DNA from: a virus
IMG/VR virus record: IMGVR_UViG_3300040751_001192
Coordinates: 1-24,061 of that record
Length of the DNA: 24,061 nucleotides
Direction: 5' to 3' (one strand)
Below are positions 8,444 to 16,344 of the stretch, piece after piece (position 1 is the first letter of the stretch; each line of letters begins with the position of its first letter). The notes under the pieces are model-generated. The model worked only from the letters and a program-made list of their open reading frames with translations. It made no database searches and was not told the origin of the DNA. Made by a program: the position numbers and the translations under genes.

Positions 8444-8481
8444 GTTGGCCCGAAAGGGAAGTGGGCTTTTTAGTAACCAAC
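8444..8481 (+). promoter_or_regulatory. Structured leader, possible attenuator
   Basis: GCCC (8448-8451) can pair with GGGC (8463-8466), which runs directly into TTTTT. CCC GAAA GGG (8449-8458) is a competing hairpin, and GTTGG (8444-8448) can pair with CCAAC (8477-8481). These mutually exclusive folds lie between the promoter-like motif and the start of the giant fibre gene. They could attenuate or time its expression. The stems are short, so this is tentative. Confidence 0.35.
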
Positions 8482-8500
8482 CACAATAAAGGATTAGGAT

Positions 8501-11500
8501 ATGCCAAATTGGAAAAAAGTAATTGTCTCGGGGAGTGATGCATCCCTAAATACTCTAAGTGTAGATAATAATACACACTTATCAGGTTCATTAAATGTAT
8601 TTAAATCGGGTTCAACCGTATTTACAATCGAAGGTTCGCAAGGAACATTATTTCAGATAACAGACCAACTATCAGGTTCACTATTCTCAGTAGCAGATAT
8701 ATCAGGTGTACCATCATTTGAAGTATTCTCAGATGATACTGTAAAATTAGGAACATTTGGTTCAGAAGCAGTAGTTGTAGAGGGTGATGTATTAAAATTA
8801 TCACAACTATCAAATCAGAGTTCAGAAGCAACTGCCGTAGTGATAAATGGTTCAAATGTAGTTGGGACTAGGGAATTAGGTTCAAACGCATTTAATAGTA
8901 CAACAATCCCAACAAACAACAATCAATTAACCAATGGAGCGGGTTACATTACTGATGGTAACACCAATTGGAATAACTCATATGGGTTTATTACTGGATT
9001 AGATTGGACAGAATTAGGTGGTTCACAAGATAGTATCAATTTAAGTGGATTCAACAATGATAGTGGATTTACAACCAATATTGGAGATATCACAGGTGTT
9101 ACCGCAGGTACAAACCTAACAGGTGGGGGAACATCAGGCACTGTTACTATAAATATGGCTACTGGTGGTGCTGGCGCAGGAACGTATGGTTCAACTGCAA
9201 ACGGAACAAAAATCGATACAATCACAATTGATGCATATGGTAGGGTAACCTCAGTAGCTACTGGAGCGACAGGTACTTCATCAACATCAGGTACTGTAAC
9301 CTCAGTTGCTACTGGAACTGGATTGGCGGGTGGTACGATTACATCAACAGGTACATTATCACTTTCTCACTTAGGATTAGAATCATTAACCGACCCTAAT
9401 GATGATAGAATCTTCTTTTGGGATGATAGTGCTGGGGCATCTGCATGGTTAGATATCGGAAATGGGTTATCAATTAGTGGAACTACCCTATCAAACACTA
9501 TTACAAATAACAATCAACTAACTAACGGAGCAAGTTACATTACTGGTGTTGATTGGACAGAATTAGGTGGTTCACAAGATAGTATTAATATTAGTGGATT
9601 CAACAATGATAGTGGATTTACATCTAATGTAGGTGATATTACAGGTGTAACCGCAGGAAGTGGTTTAACAGGTGGAGGAACTTCAGGCACTGTAACTGTA
9701 TCTCACGCAGATACATCAACCCAATCATCTGTAAATAATAGTGGTAGAACATATATCCAAGATATTACATTAGATACTTACGGACACATCACTGGTATTA
9801 CATCAGCAACTGAAACAGTAGTAAATACAGATACAAACACAGTAACTTCAATTAGAAGAGATAATACTGGAACTTATAGGACAGGAAACATCAACTTAGT
9901 TGGTGGAAGTAATGTTACAATTACAGAAACATCAGCTGGTGTATTTAGCATTGCATCAACTGATACCAATACCAACACCACATACTCAGCAGGTTCACTT
10001 TTAGATTTAAGTGGTACTACATTTAATGTTGATTTATCAGAATTGACTGATATGACAGAAACGTTTGTAAAAACATCCGATGAGTTTGTAGTATTAGATA
10101 GTGGTGTACAAAAAAGAAAGTTAGCCTCTGAGATATTTGGTGATAACGCATTTAATAGTACAACAATCCCAACAAACAACAATCAATTAACCAATGGTGC
10201 AGGATATACAACTAATGTAGGTGATATTACTGGGGTTACCGTTACAGCAGGTAATGGTTTAACAGGTGGTGGTAGTGCTACAAGTGGTAATTTTTCAAAA
10301 ACTTTAAATGTTGGTGCTGGTACTGGTGTAACTGTAAACGCTGATAGTATTGAGATAGGTCAAGCAGTAGGAACATCGGATGATGTAGAATTTAATAGTT
10401 TAACTCTTGCTGGCGATTTGACCGTAAATGGTACAACTACTACCCTTAGTACAACAAATACAAAAATCTCTGATAACTTAATCGAACTAAATAGTGGTGC
10501 TACATCAAATGCAAACGATAGTGGTATCATCATTGAAAGAGGTACAACTGGTAATAATGCATTATTCATTTGGGATGAATCTGGTGATAAATTTGCAGTA
10601 GGTACAACAACCGCCACTGCCGATTCTACGGGTAATATTTCATATACACTTACTGATTTAGTGGCAAGTACATTTATTGGTGATTTAGAAGGAGTTGCCA
10701 ATTCAGCATACAATTGGGAAGACGCAAGAACAATTACTTTAGGTGGAGATTTAAGTGGTAATGTTTCAATTGATGGTAGTTCAGATGTAACACTTACTGC
10801 GACTGTTTCTAACAACTCACATACACATACATTATCAAATATAAGTGATGTAACTGCAACTGCAACTGAAGTAAATTATGTAGATGGTGTAACTTCAAAT
10901 ATCCAAACTCAGTTAGATTCAAAAGCAGGTGGTGATGATTTTGATGCAGATGGAACATTCGCATCATTGAGAGCGCAGGGAACTACAAAGGGCGATGTTG
11001 GTTTAGGAAATGTTACCAACGAATCAAAAGCAACAATGTTCACATCAGCTGCTCTTACAGGCACTCCAACCGCACCAACTGCTGCAACATCTACTAATAC
11101 TACTCAAATAGCAACAACCGCATTCGTTAAAGCTCAAGGATATACCTCAAATACAGGTGATATTACTGGTGTAACCGCTGGAGTTGGTTTAAGTGGTGGC
11201 GGAAACTCAGGTGGTGTAACACTAACACTTGATATGAGTGAACTCACCGATATGACCGCAGCAATGGTTGGTACTGATGAGTTTATTGTATTAGATAGTG
11301 GTGCAGATAGAAGAAAGGCTGCAAGTGAAATTGGATTAAGTATTTTTAACAACGATAGTGGATTCATCACTGGTGTTGATTGGACAGAATTAGGTGGTTC
11401 ACAAGATAGTATCAATGTGAGTGGATTTAACAACGATGCGGGTTATATTACATCATATGTAAACACTAACCAATTGACAACTTTCCAAGTAGAAGATGGT

Positions 11501-14047
11501 GATGGTACAGAAGTAACAATTTCACATGGTAAAGAATGGAAATTTGTAGAAGCAGGTGGTATCAATATCAATTGGACAGATACTTCAAATGGTAGTGATA
11601 CAGACCCTTATGATTTATCATTCTCAATCAATACAGGTGTAACCGCAGGCGATGGTTTAACAGGTGGTGGTACGTTAAGTTCTACACGAACTCTTAATAT
11701 CGGACAGGGTACTGGTATATCTGTAACCGCAGATGCAGTTTCACTAGCAACCGCTGGTGCTGGTGCAGGAACGTATGGTTCAACTGCGAATGGTACTAAG
11801 ATTGATACAATCACAATTGATGCTTATGGTAGAGTAACCGCAGTAGCAACAGGTGCAACGGGTACTTCATCAACATCAGGTACTGTAACCTCAATTGCCA
11901 CTGGAACTGGATTGGCGGGTGGTACAATTACTTCGACTGGGACATTATCACTTTCTCACTTAGGATTAGAATCTTTAACTGACCCTAATGATGATAGAAT
12001 CGCATTTTGGGATGATTCAGCAGGTGCATTTGGGTGGTTAGATGCAGGTTCAAACATTACAATTAGTGGAACAACCATTTCAGCAACTAACACTAACACA
12101 ACCTATTCAGCAGGTTCACTTTTAGATTTAAGTGGTACTACATTTAATGTAGACCTTTCCGAACTAACCGATATGACGCAAGCTTGGGTAACATCAACTG
12201 ATGAATTTGTAGTATTAGATAGTGGTGTACAAAAGAGAAAACTTTCCTCTGAAATATTTGGTTCAAACGCATTTAATAGTACAACAATCCCAACAAACAA
12301 CAATCAATTAACCAATGGAGCAGGTTACATCACCGATGGTAACACCAATTGGAATAACTCTTATGGATTCATCACTGGTGTTGATTGGACAGAATTAGGT
12401 GGTTCACAAGATAGTATTAATATTAGTGGATTCAACAATGATAGTGGATTTACAACAAACACAGGTACTGTAACCTCAGTTGGTATTACAACTTCAGCCG
12501 GATTAGATGGTTCGGGTACTATTACATCCACAGGAACAGTAAACATTAGTTTAGACTTATCAGAATTAACTGATATGACCACCGCAATTGATACTGCAGT
12601 TGATGAAATAATTCTATTAGATAATGGTGCAGAGAGAAGAAAGAGATTTTCAGAAATCTTTGGTTCAAATGCATATAATAGTACAACAATTCCAACAAAT
12701 AACAACCAATTAACCAATGGTGCTGGATACACCACAAATGTAGGTGATATTACTGGAGTTACTGCCGGAACTGGATTAAGTGGTGGTGGTACATCGGGTG
12801 GTGTTACATTAAATGTAGATTTATCAGAATTAACTGATATGACCGCAGCAATGGTTGGTACTGATGAGTTTATTGTATTAGATAGTGGTGCAGATAGAAG
12901 AAAAGCCGCTAACGAAATTGGTTTAAGTATTTTTAATAATGATAGTGGATTCATCACTGGTGTTGATTGGATTGGAATCGGTGGAAATGCAACTGATATT
13001 AATTTAAGTCAATTCACAAATGATTTAACAGTTAGTGCATTTACAAATGATGCGGGATACACCACAAATGTAGGTGATATTACTGGAGTTACTGCTGGAA
13101 CTGGATTAAGTGGTGGTGGTACATCAGGTGGTGTAACACTTAACTTAGCAAACACCGCAGTATCCGCAGGTTCATATACAAACGCTGATATTACGGTAGA
13201 TGCACAAGGTAGAATCACTGCAGCATCTAATGGGTCATCAGGTGGGTCTGGAGATATCACTTCAGTTAGATTAACTTCAGATGGTGGTTATGCACAGGTT
13301 ACTTCTGGAGCTGCTAATTTCACTATTCAAGGTGCAGGTACTGTTTCAACATCAGCAAGTAGTACAACATTAACAATTACCGGCCCAACCAACGTAAGTG
13401 AATTAACTAATGATAATAATTACTATTCAGAAGGAGATGCTGGAGAATTCTCTGCACTTTTGGTGGGTGATACAGGTGTAACAAATCCAGGTGGTACGGC
13501 ATCATTCCCGGCCATCATGTTTGCCACCTCTACCCCATTAGGTGCCACTGGATTTTATAGCGCAAATAGTACATCAATAAACGCTACAATTGCTGGTGTT
13601 CAACGATTGACTATCAATAATAATGGTATGAAAATTAATGGTGGTGCATTGGGTGTAAATGTGAACGCATCATCAACTGATGGTAGAATCGATGCATCAA
13701 ATGATATTGTAGCATACTCATCATCAGATAGAAGATGGAAAGAAAATATTAAACCAATTGATAACGCATTAAATAAAATATTAAAAATTGGTGGATACGA
13801 ATTCGATTGGAAAGAACTTTCAGAAGAAGAAAGAAAAACTCAACATGGTAACGAAGGACATGATATTGGTGTTATTGCACAAGAAGTAGAAGAAGTTTTA
13901 CCAGAAGTAGTAACCACAAGAGAAAATGGATTCAAAGGTGTTAAATACGATAAAATGGTAGCATTATTGATTGAAGGTATGAAAGAACAACAATCTCAAA
14001 TTGATTCTTTAAAATCAGAAATCAATGAACTTAAAGGGAGAGTATAA
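8501..14047 (+). CDS. Giant tail fibre with C-terminal S74 self-cleaving chaperone
   Basis: An 1848-residue fibre. It opens MPNWKKVIVSGSDASLNTL, sharing the WKKVIVSGS start of the protein at 6612. The shaft is built from recurring modules: NSTTIPTNNNQLTNGAGY (four copies), DWTELGGSQDSIN (four, plus one diverged), GDITGVTAG-GLTGGGTSG (about seven) and DMTxxxxxxDEFxVLDSGxxxRK (five). There is one TPTAPTAATSTNTTQIATTAF segment near residues 855-875, typical of the Phage_fiber_2 repeat. The C-terminal 107 residues form a Peptidase_S74 intramolecular chaperone: SDRRWKENIKPI with the expected Ser-Lys pair at Ser1742 and Lys1747, then GVIAQEVEEVLPEVV, VKYDKMVALLIEGMKEQQ and a closing coiled coil. 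In this family the domain trimerises the fibre and then cuts itself off before the Ser. GGATTAGGAT precedes the ATG. The stop overlaps the next start by one base. Confidence 0.9.
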   Translation: MPNWKKVIVSGSDASLNTLSVDNNTHLSGSLNVFKSGSTVFTIEGSQGTLFQITDQLSGSLFSVADISGVPSFEVFSDDTVKLGTFGSEAVVVEGDVLKLSQLSNQSSEATAVVINGSNVVGTRELGSNAFNSTTIPTNNNQLTNGAGYITDGNTNWNNSYGFITGLDWTELGGSQDSINLSGFNNDSGFTTNIGDITGVTAGTNLTGGGTSGTVTINMATGGAGAGTYGSTANGTKIDTITIDAYGRVTSVATGATGTSSTSGTVTSVATGTGLAGGTITSTGTLSLSHLGLESLTDPNDDRIFFWDDSAGASAWLDIGNGLSISGTTLSNTITNNNQLTNGASYITGVDWTELGGSQDSINISGFNNDSGFTSNVGDITGVTAGSGLTGGGTSGTVTVSHADTSTQSSVNNSGRTYIQDITLDTYGHITGITSATETVVNTDTNTVTSIRRDNTGTYRTGNINLVGGSNVTITETSAGVFSIASTDTNTNTTYSAGSLLDLSGTTFNVDLSELTDMTETFVKTSDEFVVLDSGVQKRKLASEIFGDNAFNSTTIPTNNNQLTNGAGYTTNVGDITGVTVTAGNGLTGGGSATSGNFSKTLNVGAGTGVTVNADSIEIGQAVGTSDDVEFNSLTLAGDLTVNGTTTTLSTTNTKISDNLIELNSGATSNANDSGIIIERGTTGNNALFIWDESGDKFAVGTTTATADSTGNISYTLTDLVASTFIGDLEGVANSAYNWEDARTITLGGDLSGNVSIDGSSDVTLTATVSNNSHTHTLSNISDVTATATEVNYVDGVTSNIQTQLDSKAGGDDFDADGTFASLRAQGTTKGDVGLGNVTNESKATMFTSAALTGTPTAPTAATSTNTTQIATTAFVKAQGYTSNTGDITGVTAGVGLSGGGNSGGVTLTLDMSELTDMTAAMVGTDEFIVLDSGADRRKAASEIGLSIFNNDSGFITGVDWTELGGSQDSINVSGFNNDAGYITSYVNTNQLTTFQVEDGDGTEVTISHGKEWKFVEAGGININWTDTSNGSDTDPYDLSFSINTGVTAGDGLTGGGTLSSTRTLNIGQGTGISVTADAVSLATAGAGAGTYGSTANGTKIDTITIDAYGRVTAVATGATGTSSTSGTVTSIATGTGLAGGTITSTGTLSLSHLGLESLTDPNDDRIAFWDDSAGAFGWLDAGSNITISGTTISATNTNTTYSAGSLLDLSGTTFNVDLSELTDMTQAWVTSTDEFVVLDSGVQKRKLSSEIFGSNAFNSTTIPTNNNQLTNGAGYITDGNTNWNNSYGFITGVDWTELGGSQDSINISGFNNDSGFTTNTGTVTSVGITTSAGLDGSGTITSTGTVNISLDLSELTDMTTAIDTAVDEIILLDNGAERRKRFSEIFGSNAYNSTTIPTNNNQLTNGAGYTTNVGDITGVTAGTGLSGGGTSGGVTLNVDLSELTDMTAAMVGTDEFIVLDSGADRRKAANEIGLSIFNNDSGFITGVDWIGIGGNATDINLSQFTNDLTVSAFTNDAGYTTNVGDITGVTAGTGLSGGGTSGGVTLNLANTAVSAGSYTNADITVDAQGRITAASNGSSGGSGDITSVRLTSDGGYAQVTSGAANFTIQGAGTVSTSASSTTLTITGPTNVSELTNDNNYYSEGDAGEFSALLVGDTGVTNPGGTASFPAIMFATSTPLGATGFYSANSTSINATIAGVQRLTINNNGMKINGGALGVNVNASSTDGRIDASNDIVAYSSSDRRWKENIKPIDNALNKILKIGGYEFDWKELSEEERKTQHGNEGHDIGVIAQEVEEVLPEVVTTRENGFKGVKYDKMVALLIEGMKEQQSQIDSLKSEINELKGRV
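8879..9079 (+). repeat. Long repeat A, copy 1
   Basis: About 200 bp closely similar to 12260-12460. The first 62 bases are identical and the rest differs at scattered, mostly synonymous sites. It encodes the NQLTNGAGY-to-GFNNDSGFTTN stretch of the giant fibre. Confidence 0.85.
9182..9412 (+). repeat. Long repeat B, copy 1
   Basis: A 231-bp block matching 11771-12001 at equal length with no gaps. It encodes residues 228-304 (TYGSTANGTKIDTITIDAYG onward to DDRI). Differences are mainly at third codon positions. Confidence 0.85.
11771..12001 (+). repeat. Long repeat B, copy 2
   Basis: Second copy of the 231-bp block of 9182-9412, encoding residues 1091-1167 of the giant fibre. Here block B comes before block A, the reverse of the first pair. 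Confidence 0.85.
12260..12460 (+). repeat. Long repeat A, copy 2
   Basis: Second copy of the 200-bp block of 8879-9079, at a constant offset of 3381 bases. It opens with 62 identical bases. Confidence 0.85.
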
Positions 14048-14724
14048 TGGCACTAGCAGATAGCGGAGAAATCTCATTTTCAGATATTAATACTGAGTTA
14101 GGACGGAGTTCAGATGCAGAACTTTCATTATCTGATGCAGCACAAGGTAATGTAGCAGTTATAAACACCAATTCAGCAAATACACCAGATTCATCAACAC
14201 CACATAGTATATCTGAATGGTATTCATACAACCATAGTGCTAGTGGTGGTCTTACCGAATTCCACGCTTCAGATATGGCACCAGACTCTTCCTTTGCGTG
14301 TGGATTTTCAGACTTTAATTTTGCTTATTGGCATAATGGTGGTGAAGTGTACCCGGAAGTTGGTAATCAAGTTTATATAGACTCATCAGGTGGTGATGGG
14401 GCCCAGGCGATGCCAGGATGGTATAAAACTTCCATAGGGTCCATATATGAATTGGATGGCTTGGGTGTAGTAACACAACAGGGTAGTTGTGGACGTTCAG
14501 AGAGAAGATTAAAATACAACATCGAATTTATTGGAGATTCACCAATGGGTATTCCAATGTATCATTTCAATTATAAAAACAAAAAAGATGGTGTTGGTAG
14601 ATTTGTTGGAACTATGGTAGATGATTTACAACGTTTAGGATTTGAAGATGCACTTATTTATGGTGATGATGCAATATATGTAAATTACTCTAAGATAGAT
14701 GTTCCATTTAAATTGGTAAAATAA
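14047..14724 (+). CDS. Small virion protein with C-terminal S74 chaperone domain
   Basis: A 225-residue protein that starts inside the stop of the giant fibre (TAATG), with AAAGGGAGAG just upstream, so it is probably translationally coupled. The N-terminus (DSGEISFSDINTELGRSS, later SISEWYSYNHSASGG) is a pattern I recognise from phage structural proteins. Residues 75-150 are a possible small receptor-binding head with aromatics and two Cys. From Ser151 comes a compact S74-type domain: SERRLKYNIEFIGDSPMGIP, YHFNYK, GRFVGTMVDDLQRLGFEDAL and VNYSKIDVPFKLVK. The Ser151-Lys156 spacing fits the S74 cleavage dyad, with Glu in place of the usual Asp after Ser. It is probably a self-processing trimeric tip or short fibre. 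Confidence 0.8.
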   Translation: MALADSGEISFSDINTELGRSSDAELSLSDAAQGNVAVINTNSANTPDSSTPHSISEWYSYNHSASGGLTEFHASDMAPDSSFACGFSDFNFAYWHNGGEVYPEVGNQVYIDSSGGDGAQAMPGWYKTSIGSIYELDGLGVVTQQGSCGRSERRLKYNIEFIGDSPMGIPMYHFNYKNKKDGVGRFVGTMVDDLQRLGFEDALIYGDDAIYVNYSKIDVPFKLVK

Positions 14725-14751
14725 AAGAAAATAGAAATTATATGGGTATAA

Positions 14752-14777
14752 GTTATGGGATTTAGTAGAGGACCTAA
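14752..14777 (+). repeat. 26-bp direct repeat, left copy
   Basis: Identical over 26 bases to 16257-16282. It spans GTT plus the first seven codons (MGFSRGP) of the lectin-like gene at 14755. The two copies flank both lectin-like genes. Confidence 0.9.
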
Positions 14778-15519
14778 AATAGTAACCGATGGATTAGTAT
14801 TCTCATTAGATGTTGGAAATCACAAATGTGTTTCAAACCCATCTAGTGGAATATCTAATGGAATTCAATCATTAGTAACTACATCTTTATGTGAAGGCGC
14901 AAATGGTTCACCTGGTAGTGGAACACATTCCCCATCTACTTCAAATATGCCTACATACTCTTCGGATTTTGGTGGAGTTTTAAATTTCTCAGGCGGTAAA
15001 GGTATAAATGTAGTACAAGATTTAGGTTCAACTACGGTATCAACTTATTCTATTTGGTTAAAATGGCCAGCTGGATATAGTTCTTATGCTTACTTATTTG
15101 ATGCGAGAGCAAATGGCGGTGTTTGGCATTTTGCAAATTATAATGGTTATAATGTACATTGGAATGCTAACTTACAATATAACTTTGGTGGTGGTAGTTT
15201 TGATGGGTCTAAATGGGATTGTGATGAATGGATACACCTAATAACCACATCAGATAGTGGTGGTTCTAAAATATGGGTAAATGGTTCTAATAGAACTTCA
15301 GATGCGAGTACTACAAACTCAACCAATGAAAACTTAGGTAAAAATTTTAGAATAGGAACAAGGTACACGACATCCAATCCATTTTCAGGTTTGATAGGCC
15401 CAATTCATTTATACAAATATTCGTTTACCGATTCGGATGCATTACAAATGTTTAACGCATCAAAAAGTAGATTTAATGCACTATCGTATGATGATTTAGC
15501 AACAAAGGCGGGATGGTAA
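14755..15519 (+). CDS. LamG/concanavalin-A-like lectin-fold protein, first of two
   Basis: A 254-residue protein opening MGFSRGPKIVTDGLVFSLDVGN, the IVxDGLVxxLD start typical of phage and environmental LamG-like (concanavalin A fold) proteins. Further LamG-like signs are STYSIWLKWP, YLFDARANGG, the central DEWIHLITTSDSGGSKIWVNG strand pair, and FRIGTRYTTSNPFSGLIGPIHLYKYSFTDSD at the C-terminal end of the fold. The ribosome-binding sequence is weak (GGGTATAAG). It is a paralogue of the next gene, 4 nt away. The likely role is carbohydrate binding at a fibre tip or baseplate, inferred from the fold and the fibre context. The sugar is unknown. Its first 22 bases recur after the second lectin gene. 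Confidence 0.72.
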   Translation: MGFSRGPKIVTDGLVFSLDVGNHKCVSNPSSGISNGIQSLVTTSLCEGANGSPGSGTHSPSTSNMPTYSSDFGGVLNFSGGKGINVVQDLGSTTVSTYSIWLKWPAGYSSYAYLFDARANGGVWHFANYNGYNVHWNANLQYNFGGGSFDGSKWDCDEWIHLITTSDSGGSKIWVNGSNRTSDASTTNSTNENLGKNFRIGTRYTTSNPFSGLIGPIHLYKYSFTDSDALQMFNASKSRFNALSYDDLATKAGW

Positions 15520-15523
15520 TATA

Positions 15524-16270
15524 ATGTATATAGGTCCTAACATAATAAATGATGGATTAGTTTTAGCATTAGACCCTTCAAATGTTGAAAAGCATGGGAC
15601 TTCACCATATAAAAACTTGGCGGGCAATGGTTCTATAACAAATAGTAATTTTACAACAACCGAAAATATTTTTAGGTCTGATTGTGTAAGTAGTGCTACT
15701 GGAACAAGTGAATTTACATTTTCTGGAATAGAAATAAATACAGGTAGTGTTACTGTACAATGGTTTATGAATGTTACAAGTAACCCAAATGTTGATGGTA
15801 ACAATAATTGGAGAAGATTGATTGCACAAACTGGTGGTGGGAGAAGTCCCTTTGGATTTGTACTTGAGCAAAGTTTACAAATTAATTTTACCTTACAAAC
15901 GACCTCGGGTACTAAACGATATCTAAATAATAATTTTGCACCATATAGTACGAGTTTGAATACTTGGCAAATGCACACCTTTACATATAATAAATCAACA
16001 GGCACTTCCGCTTGTTATAAAAACAATACACTTCAAAGTAGTGGAGCACAATCTACGAATAGTAGTGGGGCAAACGCAACAGTTGCTGGGGAAGCTATGG
16101 TTAACCTATCAACGAGTGAGGTTATGGGTATTTCAAATTCCAACTCAAGTAGTGGTAATGATGCATGTCTACCTGCTGATTTGGGATATTGGTTAATATA
16201 TAGTAAAGCATTAACAAGTGATGAAGTTACTCATAATTTTAATTTATTAAGAGCTCGTTATGGGATTTAG
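15524..16270 (+). CDS. LamG/concanavalin-A-like lectin-fold protein, second of two
   Basis: A 248-residue protein starting MYIGPNIINDGLVLALDPSN, the same N-terminal signature as its neighbour, and ending LGYWLIYSKALTSDEVTHNF, the usual last strand and helix of LamG-like phage proteins (IYxkaLtsdEv.hNFN). The centre has WRRLIAQTGGG, FGFVLEQSLQINF and WQMHTFTYNKSTGTSACYKN, again the LamG strand pattern. It follows the previous stop by 4 nt and has no promoter-like motif, so it belongs to the long unit from 8501. Its last codons (RYGI) read through the right copy of a 26-bp direct repeat. A carbohydrate-binding virion role is inferred. Confidence 0.72.
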   Translation: MYIGPNIINDGLVLALDPSNVEKHGTSPYKNLAGNGSITNSNFTTTENIFRSDCVSSATGTSEFTFSGIEINTGSVTVQWFMNVTSNPNVDGNNNWRRLIAQTGGGRSPFGFVLEQSLQINFTLQTTSGTKRYLNNNFAPYSTSLNTWQMHTFTYNKSTGTSACYKNNTLQSSGAQSTNSSGANATVAGEAMVNLSTSEVMGISNSNSSSGNDACLPADLGYWLIYSKALTSDEVTHNFNLLRARYGI

Positions 16271-16282
16271 TAGAGGACCTAA
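16257..16282 (+). repeat. 26-bp direct repeat, right copy
   Basis: Exact copy of 14752-14777. It overlaps the end of the second lectin-like gene and opens the short reading frame at 16260. Confidence 0.9.
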
Positions 16283-16304
16283 TAAGTCTAGATTCGGATT
16301 ATAA
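16260..16304 (+). pseudogene. 14-codon remnant of a third lectin-like gene start
   Basis: Reads MGFSRGPNKSRFGL and stops. The first seven residues and their bases equal the start of the gene at 14755, after which similarity ends. It overlaps the stop of the second lectin gene. Probably a recombination scar or a decayed third paralogue, though a translated 14-residue peptide cannot be excluded. Confidence 0.5.
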
Positions 16305-16314
16305 TAATCCACCA

Positions 16315-16322
16315 TATTTATA
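16315..16322 (+). promoter_or_regulatory. Candidate late promoter motif before gp13
   Basis: TATTTATA in the context CCATATTTATATACAAA, 22 nt before the ATG at 16345. The context is nearly the same as at 8421 and 18857. Confidence 0.6.
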
Positions 16323-16344
16323 TACAAACACTAAGGAGATTTAA

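Noticed and set aside
10360-10815. Minus-strand open frame of 151 codons
   Set aside because: It is a shadow of the fibre gene with the same biased composition. No minus-strand gene is otherwise supported anywhere in the window.
12361-12957. Long minus-strand open frame of 198 codons opposite the giant fibre gene
   Set aside because: It mirrors the repeated coding sequence of the fibre, is rich in Pro/Val/Ser as expected of a shadow frame, recurs in parts opposite each repeat copy, and has no ribosome-binding sequence.
8879-13260. Repeats at intervals, considered as a CRISPR-like array
   Set aside because: The units are in one reading frame, vary at third codon positions, are not separated by equal-length unique spacers and encode known fibre modules.
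15602-15871. Minus-strand 89-codon frame opposite the second lectin gene
   Set aside because: It is rich in Cys, Thr and Ile with no recognisable motif and lies opposite a LamG-like coding pattern.
16296-16310. Small hairpin GGATTA-TAA-TAATCC after the lectin genes, considered as a terminator
   Set aside because: The stem is only six mostly A-T pairs and no T tract follows.
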